DNA from: CALKKN01 sp041571375
GTDB lineage: Bacteria > Pseudomonadota > Gammaproteobacteria > Xanthomonadales > SZUA-36
DNA: 7,428 bases
NCBI GenBank assembly: GCA_041571375.1
Contig: JBFFUJ010000123.1
Span: forward strand, 1-7,428
Reading direction: 5' to 3'
Shown here: piece by piece, positions 1-6,647 of the stretch
Position numbering within the stretch: the first letter of the stretch is position 1
Layout of the letters: each line of letters begins with the position of its first letter
Notes under the pieces: generated by a model
Told to the model about the DNA's origin: nothing
The model's input: only the letters and a program-made list of their open reading frames with translations
The model's database searches: none
Made by a program: the position numbers and the translations under genes

Positions 1-1376
<1,376 letters not shown>

Positions 1377-1418
1377 GTTGATCTCCCTTGTGCTGATTGC
1401 TGCCTGGGTGAACTGCAA

Positions 1419-1447
1419 ATTATCGCCCAATTCGCCCGCACTGAACA
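1419..1447 (-). promoter_or_regulatory. Candidate sigma-70 promoter of acnA
   Basis: On the minus strand GATAAT (1419-1424) matches five of six bases of the -10 consensus. TGTTCA (1442-1447), 17 bases upstream, is a poor -35 with three of six matches. Transcription would start near 1412 and leave a 5' leader of about 36 bases carrying the AAGGGAG ribosome binding site. I see no known regulator site with confidence. This is inferred from consensus matching only. Confidence 0.4.
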
Positions 1448-1494
1448 GTTCGCGGGGCCGGGCCGTACCGTGGCGCCGCCACCTGTTGGGAATC

Positions 1495-2103
1495 TCAACC
1501 CATCAGGAAGGCCCGGGCTTCGCGGATGATGGATTTGCGGCCGAACATGAGCTCCAGGCGGCCGCCGCCCAGCTGGCGCCACAGGGTGGCCGAGCGCAGC
1601 CCTGCAAACAGCAAGGTGCGAACCCAGGCTACCGTGCGCTGGTTTTTCAGATACTGGGGTTTTCCATTGACGACGATCCGGGGCGACAGTCGGCTGATGG
1701 TCGCGGAGTAAAGTGCTGACACTTCCTCGGCCTGCTGGTCTTCGCGTTCATACTGTTCGAGGTCCGTGCCATGCTGCGCGATTTGCTCCAGGCGCCGGCC
1801 GACCTCCTCCTGGATCCCGTTCGCGCGATGAAACTTGCGCTCGATCTGCAGCAGGCCGACGCCGTAACGGAGGGACTCGACGTATCGGTTCTCGCCCTGC
1901 AGTACCGCGAGCATGGTCTCGACACCGAGTTTCAGCCGCTCGGTGGAGCCGTAGACGTCCTCCACCGTGGCGGCTTCGAGTCGAAACAGGCTGTCCAGGC
2001 TGGCGCTGGCGGCATAGCCTGACCAGGTTCCGTGGCACGCGGCCTGGCGGACCAGTTCGGTCGCCTGGAACACTCCGGCCAATGCGAAGTAGCGGTCCTT
2101 CAT
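1495..2103 (-). CDS. hflD: HflD homologue (high frequency lysogenization protein D)
   Basis: HflD is a mostly helical protein found at the cytoplasmic side of the membrane. In E. coli it was identified as a factor that binds phage lambda CII and influences lysogenization; its normal cellular role is not well defined. The product is 202 residues, against about 213 in E. coli. It keeps the family pattern: an N-terminal block MKDRYFALAGVFQATELVRQ (1-20), LKLGVETMLAVL (58-69), SRLSPRIVVNGKPQYL (137-152), and the C-terminal block AGLRSATLWRQLGGGRLELM (167-186). The frame stays open upstream to an ATG at 2184, but those 27 residues are arginine-rich, lie inside mnmA and do not resemble the family. 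I therefore chose the ATG at 2101-2103. It overlaps the mnmA stop as ATGA, which implies translational coupling and one transcript with mnmA, as in many gammaproteobacteria. Confidence 0.93.
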   Translation of the reverse strand: MKDRYFALAGVFQATELVRQAACHGTWSGYAASASLDSLFRLEAATVEDVYGSTERLKLGVETMLAVLQGENRYVESLRYGVGLLQIERKFHRANGIQEEVGRRLEQIAQHGTDLEQYEREDQQAEEVSALYSATISRLSPRIVVNGKPQYLKNQRTVAWVRTLLFAGLRSATLWRQLGGGRLELMFGRKSIIREARAFLMG

Positions 2104-3248
2104 GCGCCTGCCGCAACCCGGTTTCGGGAGGACCGCTCCGCGGTTGGCGTATCGGCCCAATCGATCACGCCGCCGCCAAGGCAAACCTCGTCGTCGTAGA
2201 GGACGACCGACTGGCCGGGGGTCACGGCGCGCTGCGGGTTGTCGAAGCCGAGCACGAGGTGATCATCACCCATTTCCAGCACTGCACAGGGCTGATCCAC
2301 TTGCCGATACCTGACTTTGGCCGTGAGCCGGCAGCCCGTCGCGGGGGCTGTGCCCGCTACCCAACTGAGGTCCCGGGCCCGCAGCCGATTCGAGAACAGC
2401 CAGGGGTGGTCGTGCCCCTGGCCCACATACAGCACGTTTGCATCCATGTCTTTGTGCAGAACATACCACGGCTCTTCGCCGAAACCCTGGCGGCCACCAA
2501 TTCCCAGCCCCTGGCGCTGACCGAGCGTGTAGTACATCAGGCCGCTGTGCTCGCCGATTGTGCGACCTTCAGGCGTCCTGATCTCACCGGGGCAGGGCGG
2601 GATGTAGCGACTCAGGAAAGACCTGAAGTCCCGCTCGCCGATGAAACAGATCCCGGTGCTGTCCTTCTTGTCGTGCACGGGCAGGCCGGCTTCGGCGGCG
2701 CGGGTGCGCACCTCCGCCTTGAGCAGCACTCCGACCGGAAACACGGTACGGGCGAGCTGCTGCTGACCCAGCGTGTACAGGAAATAACTCTGATCCTTGC
2801 TCCGGTCGCGTCCGCGCAGCAGCCGAAACCGGCCGTCAAGACAGTCGCTGCGAACATAGTGGCCGGTCGCGATCGAATCCGCCCCGAGGTCGGAGGCGTG
2901 CTCCAGAAAGGTCTTGAACTTGATCTCCCGGTTACACAGGATGTCGGGATTTGGTGTCCGGCCGGCACGGTATTCCGCGAGGAAGTCCTCGAAGACGCGA
3001 TCCCAGTATTCGGCGGCGAAATTACGGCGGTGGAGCGGAATGGCCAGGAGGTCCGCCACGGCCTGAGCATCGGCAGCGTCTTCCTTCGCTGCACAGGCGC
3101 CGTCGCGGTCATCTTCCTCCCAGTTCTTCATGAACATGCCGGCGAGATCCCTGCCGGCTTCCCGCAGCAGAAGCGCGGAGACAGAGGAATCCACGCCGCC
3201 CGACATGGCGACCATGATCCCGGTCTGCAAGCAGTGCTGCGCGTTCAT
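2100..3248 (-). CDS. mnmA: tRNA-specific 2-thiouridylase MnmA
   Basis: MnmA adds sulfur to C2 of the wobble uridine (U34) of tRNAs for Lys, Glu and Gln. It adenylates the base with ATP, then accepts persulfide sulfur from the IscS/Tus relay. The 382 residues fit the family. The N-terminal PP-loop SGGVDSS is at 16-22, and MFMKNWEEDD (38-47) is nearly as in E. coli. NPDILCN (100-106) carries catalytic Cys105 and STGICFIGE (197-205) carries the persulfide-accepting Cys201. GEHSGLMYYTLGQRQGLGIG (232-251) and VTPGQSVVLY (342-351) lie in the C-terminal barrel domains. The ATG at 3246-3248 gives an 11-residue lead before the first beta strand, close to E. coli. It has no visible ribosome binding site, and Met12 (3213-3215) is a weaker alternative. 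The stop overlaps the hflD start. Role and family are very secure; the exact start is less so. Confidence 0.97.
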   Translation of the reverse strand: MNAQHCLQTGIMVAMSGGVDSSVSALLLREAGRDLAGMFMKNWEEDDRDGACAAKEDAADAQAVADLLAIPLHRRNFAAEYWDRVFEDFLAEYRAGRTPNPDILCNREIKFKTFLEHASDLGADSIATGHYVRSDCLDGRFRLLRGRDRSKDQSYFLYTLGQQQLARTVFPVGVLLKAEVRTRAAEAGLPVHDKKDSTGICFIGERDFRSFLSRYIPPCPGEIRTPEGRTIGEHSGLMYYTLGQRQGLGIGGRQGFGEEPWYVLHKDMDANVLYVGQGHDHPWLFSNRLRARDLSWVAGTAPATGCRLTAKVRYRQVDQPCAVLEMGDDHLVLGFDNPQRAVTPGQSVVLYDDEVCLGGGVIDWADTPTAERSSRNRVAAGA

Positions 3249-3338
3249 GCTGCTATAGATGGGGGCAGTGGGCGGAAGCTAAAGGCCGCTTTCCGCCTGC
3301 GCTTCTAGATTGCCGGCAACTGGGCTAAAATCGCGCGC
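3249..3338. promoter_or_regulatory. Divergent control region between mnmA and clpS
   Basis: This 90-base region must hold the 5' control signals of both mnmA (leftward) and clpS (rightward). Rightward, TAAAAT (3326-3331) is a good -10 that ends only 7 bases before the clpS ATG. Leftward, TCTATA or the overlapping TATAGC (3252-3259 on the minus strand) is a weak -10 that also lies right next to the mnmA ATG. Neither has a convincing -35 at the usual spacing, and neither gene has an obvious ribosome binding site. Both mRNAs could therefore have very short or absent leaders. Confidence 0.4.
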
Positions 3339-3659
3339 ATGGGAAGAGAACTCGAGTCTCACAAGAATCACGGACTGGCGGTCGAGGAGTCGCGTCCGGA
3401 AGTCACGCTGCCTCCGATGTATCGCGTGATTCTGCTGAACGATGACTACACGCCGATGGATTTCGTCATCGAAATCCTCAAGCTGTTCTTCGGCATGGGC
3501 CACGACCAGGCCACCCAGGTCATGCTGCACGTGCACACCCGGGGCAAGGGGGTCTGCGGCGTCTTCACCTACGAAATCGCCGAGACCAAGGTGGCCCAGG
3601 TGAACGAGTTCTCACGGCAGAACGAGCACCCGTTGAAGTGCACCATGGAGAAAGCCTGA
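3339..3659 (+). CDS. clpS: ClpS, N-degron adaptor of the ClpAP protease
   Basis: ClpS binds proteins with destabilising N-terminal residues (Leu, Phe, Tyr, Trp) and hands them to the N-domain of ClpA for degradation by ClpAP in the cytoplasm. The product is 106 residues, the same length as E. coli ClpS, and aligns without obvious gaps after the variable N-terminus. The substrate pocket is intact: Asn34, Asp35 and Asp36 in LLNDDYTPMDFVI (32-44), the gate Met40, and His66 in MLHVHTRGKG (62-71). The C-terminus NEHPLKCTMEKA (95-106) is also typical. The ATG at 3339 is the only ATG ahead of the conserved core apart from Met27, and an in-frame stop lies at 3306-3308. No ribosome binding site is visible before it. 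clpA follows 95 bases later on the same strand, the usual pairing of adaptor and unfoldase. Confidence 0.97.
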   Translation: MGRELESHKNHGLAVEESRPEVTLPPMYRVILLNDDYTPMDFVIEILKLFFGMGHDQATQVMLHVHTRGKGVCGVFTYEIAETKVAQVNEFSRQNEHPLKCTMEKA

Positions 3660-3706
3660 ACCAGGCGCGGGGGTGAACGGTCGAAAGTATGACTCACAGG
3701 GATCGC

Positions 3707-3733
3707 GGCGGCGCGCCAGAGCGGCGCCCCGCC
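3707..3733 (+). other. GC-rich hairpin just before the clpA ribosome binding site
   Basis: GGCGGCGCGCC (3707-3717) pairs with GGCGCCCCGCC (3723-3733) to form an 11-pair stem with one C·C mismatch and a 5-base loop, AGAGC. No T-run follows, so it is not a standard intrinsic terminator. It ends 7 bases before the clpA ribosome binding site and could protect, pause or attenuate the clpS-clpA message. The pairing is read directly; the role is inferred. Confidence 0.5.
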
Positions 3734-3740
3734 CGGCGTT

Positions 3741-3746
3741 AAGGAG
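3741..3746 (+). promoter_or_regulatory. Strong ribosome binding site of clpA
   Basis: AAGGAG lies 8 bases before the ATG at 3755 and fixes the clpA start. It contrasts with clpS, which has none, and suggests clpA is translated independently of its upstream partner. Confidence 0.85.
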
Positions 3747-3754
3747 CACATCGC

Positions 3755-6067
3755 ATGTTTAGCAAGGAGCTCGAACTTTCGATCAGCCAGGCCTATCAGG
3801 AAGCCCGGGAAAACCGCCACGAATACCTGACGGTCGAGCACATGCTGCTGGCGCTGCTCGACAACGCCTCGGCGCTCAGCATACTCGGAGCCTGCGGCGC
3901 CGACATTTCGGAGCTGGAAAAGGATATCCGCAAAGTCCTGGAAGATACCGTGCCTTCGCTCGACGAGACGGAGAGCCGCGACACCCAGCCGACAATCGGT
4001 TTCCAACGCGTGCTGCAGCGCGCCCTGTACCACGTGCAGTCGGCCGGCAAGGAGGAAGTGCTCGGCGCCAACGTGCTGGTCGCGATCTTCAGCGAGAAGG
4101 ATTCCTACGCCAATTACCTCCTCAATCGGCACAACATCACCCGTCTGGACGTCGTCAACTTTATTTCGCACGGCATCAGCCGCATCGAGGGTGGACCATC
4201 CGCTGAGAGCGAAGAGCCGACCCTGGAAGCCGGTGAGGAAGGGGCGGATAAGAAGGACACGGCGCTGGAGCGCTATACGTCGAACCTCAACCAGCGTGCC
4301 CGCGATGATCTCATCGACCCGCTGATCGGACGCGAGCGCGAGATCGAGCGCACCGTTCAGGTACTGTGCCGGAGGCGCAAGAACAACCCGTTGTTCGTCG
4401 GCGAGGCCGGAGTGGGCAAGACCGCAATGGCTGAAGGGCTGGCTTTGCGCATCGTCCAGGGCGAGGTGCCGGAAATCCTGGCCAATGCGAACATTTATGC
4501 ACTGGACCTGGGTGCACTGCTGGCGGGTACGAAATACCGGGGCGATTTCGAGAAACGGCTGAAGGCCGTGGTCAAGGAACTGCAGGGCATTCCGGATGCC
4601 ATTCTGTTCATCGACGAGATCCACACCATCATCGGAGCAGGTGCGGCCTCGGGCGGCGTCATGGACGCCTCCAATCTGATCAAGCCGGTCCTGGCTTCCG
4701 GCGAACTGCGCTGCATCGGGTCGACGACATTCCACGAATTCCGTGGCGTCTTCGAAAAGGACCGCGCCCTGGCCCGCCGGTTCCAGAAGATCGACATCAC
4801 CGAGCCCAGCGTCAGCGAGACGGTTGAAATTCTCCGTGGACTGAAGAGCCGGTTCGAACAGCACCACCACGTGCAGTACACCGACGAGGCGCTGTGCGCA
4901 GCGGCCGAGCTCTCGGCGCGGCACATCAACGACCGGCACCTGCCGGACAAGGCGATCGACGTGATCGACGAGGCGGGCGCCCGCCAGCGCCTGAAGGTGG
5001 AAGACGAACGCAAGCGCGTGCTGGACGAGCGTGACATCGAGGAAATCGTCGCCCACATGGCGCGGATACCGGCCAAGCAGGTTTCGGTATCGGACCGCGA
5101 CGCCCTGCGTCACCTGGAGCGTGACCTGAAGCTGGTCGTCTTCGGGCAGGATGAGGCGATCGGCGCACTGGCGTCCGCGATCAAGATGACCCGTGCGGGC
5201 CTGGGCGACGCCGAAAAGCCGATTGGCTGCTTCCTGTTCTCCGGACCGACGGGTGTCGGCAAAACCGAGGTCACCCGCCAACTGGCATTGACCATGGGCA
5301 TCGAGCTCATCCGCTTCGACATGTCGGAATACATGGAAGCGCACTCGGTGTCGCGCCTGGTCGGCGCACCGCCCGGCTACGTGGGCTTCGACCAGGGGGG
5401 GCTGCTCACCGAGGCGGTCACGCGAAACCCCCATGCGGTGCTGCTGCTGGACGAAATCGAAAAGGCCCATCCGGACATCTTCAATATCCTGCTGCAGGTC
5501 ATGGACCACGGCAAACTGACGGATGCCAACGGTCGCGAGGCGGATTTCCGCAACGTGATACTGGTCATGACCACCAATGCCGGTGCCGCGCAGAGCGCAC
5601 GTCGCTCGATCGGCTTTTCAGAGCAGGATCACTCCAGCGACGCCCTCGAAGTGATCCGCAAGTCGTTCGCGCCGGAATTCCGCAACCGCCTGGACGCGAT
5701 CATCAATTTCCGGTCCCTGGATCTGCCGGTCATCCTGATGGTGGTCGACAAGTTTCTGCTGGAACTGGAGGAGCAGCTCGCCCTGAAGGAGGTCTCGATC
5801 ACGGTCAGCCGGGCCGCGCGTGAGTGGCTGGCCGAAGAGGGCTTCGACCCGAAGATGGGGGCGCGGCCGATGAAGCGGGTGATTCAGGAGCAGATCAAGC
5901 GCCCACTGGCGGATGCGCTGCTGTTCGGGGACCTGGCCGAGGGTGGTGAGGTCAAGGTGGAAGTCCCGCCGAAACGCAGTCCGGCCAAGGGCGGGGAGAA
6001 AAAGCTGCGCCTGAAGGTCAAGCCGCGTAAGCCGGAACCAAAAGCATTGCCTGCTTCCACCGACTGA
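3755..6067 (+). CDS. clpA: ClpA, AAA+ unfoldase subunit of ClpAP
   Basis: ClpA forms a hexamer that unfolds substrates with ATP and threads them into the ClpP peptidase; ClpS docks on its N-domain. The product is 770 residues (E. coli about 758). In order: N-domain 1-143, an acidic linker about 146-170, and AAA module D1 with Walker A GEAGVGKT (216-223), Walker B ILFIDE (283-288) and arginines 341-342. Module D2 follows with Walker A GPTGVGKT (497-504), Walker B VLLLDE (562-567), the ClpP-docking tripeptide IGF (619-621), and the sensor-2 block MGARPMKRVIQ (701-711). The lack of a long coiled-coil middle domain and the presence of the ClpP loop separate it from ClpB; the high match to ClpA separates it from ClpC. 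The C-terminal 30 or so residues are lysine-, arginine- and proline-rich, unlike the E. coli tail. It is most likely co-transcribed with clpS. Confidence 0.98.
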   Translation: MFSKELELSISQAYQEARENRHEYLTVEHMLLALLDNASALSILGACGADISELEKDIRKVLEDTVPSLDETESRDTQPTIGFQRVLQRALYHVQSAGKEEVLGANVLVAIFSEKDSYANYLLNRHNITRLDVVNFISHGISRIEGGPSAESEEPTLEAGEEGADKKDTALERYTSNLNQRARDDLIDPLIGREREIERTVQVLCRRRKNNPLFVGEAGVGKTAMAEGLALRIVQGEVPEILANANIYALDLGALLAGTKYRGDFEKRLKAVVKELQGIPDAILFIDEIHTIIGAGAASGGVMDASNLIKPVLASGELRCIGSTTFHEFRGVFEKDRALARRFQKIDITEPSVSETVEILRGLKSRFEQHHHVQYTDEALCAAAELSARHINDRHLPDKAIDVIDEAGARQRLKVEDERKRVLDERDIEEIVAHMARIPAKQVSVSDRDALRHLERDLKLVVFGQDEAIGALASAIKMTRAGLGDAEKPIGCFLFSGPTGVGKTEVTRQLALTMGIELIRFDMSEYMEAHSVSRLVGAPPGYVGFDQGGLLTEAVTRNPHAVLLLDEIEKAHPDIFNILLQVMDHGKLTDANGREADFRNVILVMTTNAGAAQSARRSIGFSEQDHSSDALEVIRKSFAPEFRNRLDAIINFRSLDLPVILMVVDKFLLELEEQLALKEVSITVSRAAREWLAEEGFDPKMGARPMKRVIQEQIKRPLADALLFGDLAEGGEVKVEVPPKRSPAKGGEKKLRLKVKPRKPEPKALPASTD

Positions 6068-6087
6068 GCGAGCGGCAGTCGTTATTT
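6061..6087 (+). terminator. Weak candidate terminator overlapping the clpA stop
   Basis: CGACTG (6061-6066) and CAGTCG (6076-6081) form a perfect 6-pair stem with a 9-base loop, followed by TTATTT. The stem includes the clpA stop codon and fills the 14-base gap before the end of infA. The stem is short and the T-run is interrupted, so termination would be modest. On the other strand no T-run follows, so it would not terminate infA by the same mechanism. Confidence 0.3.
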
Positions 6088-6300
6088 CGAACGGTAGGTG
6101 ATCCGTCCTTTGGAGAGGTCGTAGGGTGTGAGTTCGACCTTGACCTTGTCGCCGGTCAGTATCCGTATGTAGTGCTTGCGCATGCGCCCCGAAATGTGGG
6201 CGGTGACCACGTGCCCGTTTTCGAGCTCAACCCGAAACATCGTGTTCGGCAGGGTCTCCGTGACCACGCCATCCATTTCGATTACGTCTTCTTTTGCCAT
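6082..6300 (-). CDS. infA: Translation initiation factor IF-1
   Basis: IF-1 binds the A site of the 30S ribosomal subunit and works with IF-2 and IF-3 in choosing the start codon. The product is 72 residues, the exact family length, and forms a single S1/OB-fold domain. Most of the chain matches E. coli IF-1, including ETLPNTMFRVELENGHVVTA (15-34), HYIRILTGDKVKVELTPYDL (43-62) and SKGRITYRSK (63-72). The ATG at 6298-6300 is preceded on its strand by TGAGGG, a reasonable ribosome binding site with short spacing. It runs toward clpA, and the two coding regions are 14 bases apart, so their transcripts probably overlap at the 3' ends. The clpA/infA convergence is shared with E. coli; aat, its neighbour there, is not in this window. 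Confidence 0.98.
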   Translation of the reverse strand: MAKEDVIEMDGVVTETLPNTMFRVELENGHVVTAHISGRMRKHYIRILTGDKVKVELTPYDLSKGRITYRSK

Positions 6301-6357
6301 GGGCCCTCAACGGTTTTCGAAGAGGCGCTATTGTGCCACAAATGACCGGCGCTGGTG
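6301..6357 (-). promoter_or_regulatory. Upstream region of infA
   Basis: This stretch should contain the infA promoter. The best -10 on the minus strand is CACAAT (6330-6335), with four of six matches, but no good -35 stands 16 to 18 bases upstream. The candidate overlaps the perfect 11-base palindrome TTGTGCCACAA (6331-6341), which could be a protein binding site. The leader would be about 25 to 30 bases and contain TGAGGG before the ATG. Confidence 0.3.
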
Positions 6358-6385
6358 TTGACACAAATGGGGTTTGCCTTACAAT
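6358..6385 (+). promoter_or_regulatory. Sigma-70 promoter of the tRNA-Gly gene
   Basis: TTGACA (6358-6363) is a perfect -35 and TACAAT (6380-6385) a near-perfect -10 with five of six matches, separated by 16 bases. Transcription should start near 6392, leaving only about 5 bases before the mature tRNA 5' end for RNase P to remove. This is the strongest promoter in the window, as expected for a stable RNA gene. Confidence 0.85.
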
Positions 6386-6396
6386 ACCCATCCTCC

Positions 6397-6472
<76 letters not shown>

Positions 6473-6551
6473 GACAAATCAATCGCTTACGACGATCTGG
6501 CTGATCGTGATACGAACTGCTGACAACCGCGCCAGCCAGGGTCGAGAGTCC
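6473..6551 (+). ncRNA. Long, foldable 3' trailer of the tRNA-Gly transcript
   Basis: Between the tRNA CCA and the terminator lie 79 bases that must be transcribed with the tRNA unless something stops earlier. ACGATC (6492-6497) and GATCGT (6503-6508) form a perfect 6-pair hairpin with loop TGGCT. The overlapping CTGGCTG (6497-6503) is perfectly complementary to CAGCCAG (6533-6539), so the loop could form a pseudoknot or switch to an alternative helix. No convincing coding sequence is present. It may be simple waste after RNase processing, or a small RNA of the 3' external spacer kind. The complementarity is seen; the RNA role is inferred. Confidence 0.35.
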
Positions 6552-6586
6552 AAAGGCCTGCAACCGGATCGTTGCGGGCCTTTTTT
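6552..6586 (+). terminator. Strong intrinsic terminator after tRNA-Gly
   Basis: AAAGGCCTGCAAC (6552-6564) pairs with GTTGCGGGCCTTT (6571-6583), giving 13 pairs with one T·G wobble, around the 6-base loop CGGATC. A run of six T residues (6581-6586) follows, partly inside the stem. This is a classic Rho-independent terminator that closes the tRNA transcript and insulates the next gene. Confidence 0.93.
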
Positions 6587-6630
6587 GTGGCGGGCACGTC
6601 GCGATAGACTAGGCGGGTGTGACACGACAT

Positions 6631-6636
6631 AGGAGG
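6631..6636 (+). promoter_or_regulatory. Ribosome binding site of the TolB-like membrane protein gene
   Basis: AGGAGG is a full match to the anti-Shine-Dalgarno core, but stands 11 bases before the ATG at 6648, a little further than usual. No ATG, GTG or TTG lies in frame between them, so it supports the 6648 start. The promoter must lie between the terminator and this site; TAGACT (6605-6610) is the only weak -10 candidate I see. Confidence 0.75.
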
Positions 6637-6647
6637 TCCGCACCCCG

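Noticed and set aside
1470..1482. Hairpin GTGGC/GCCAC as a terminator after hflD
   Set aside because: The stem is only 5 pairs with a 3-base loop and no T-run follows on the transcribed strand.
2104..2184. N-terminal extension of HflD to the ATG at 2184
   Set aside because: The extra 27 residues are arginine-rich, fall inside mnmA and have no counterpart in HflD. The ATGA overlap start at 2103 fits the family.
1713..3308. Long open frame on the plus strand opposite hflD and mnmA (531 codons)
   Set aside because: Both genes under it are well supported families on the other strand. The translation resembles nothing I know and no ribosome binding site decides a start.
3688..3693. Separate clpA promoter with TATGAC as -10
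   Set aside because: No acceptable -35 lies 15 to 19 bases upstream, so the match is not convincing.
3569..5509. Long open frame on the minus strand opposite clpA (646 codons)
   Set aside because: It lies antisense to an unmistakable ClpA, has no recognisable motif and has a His/Arg/Val-rich composition typical of shadow frames in GC-rich DNA.
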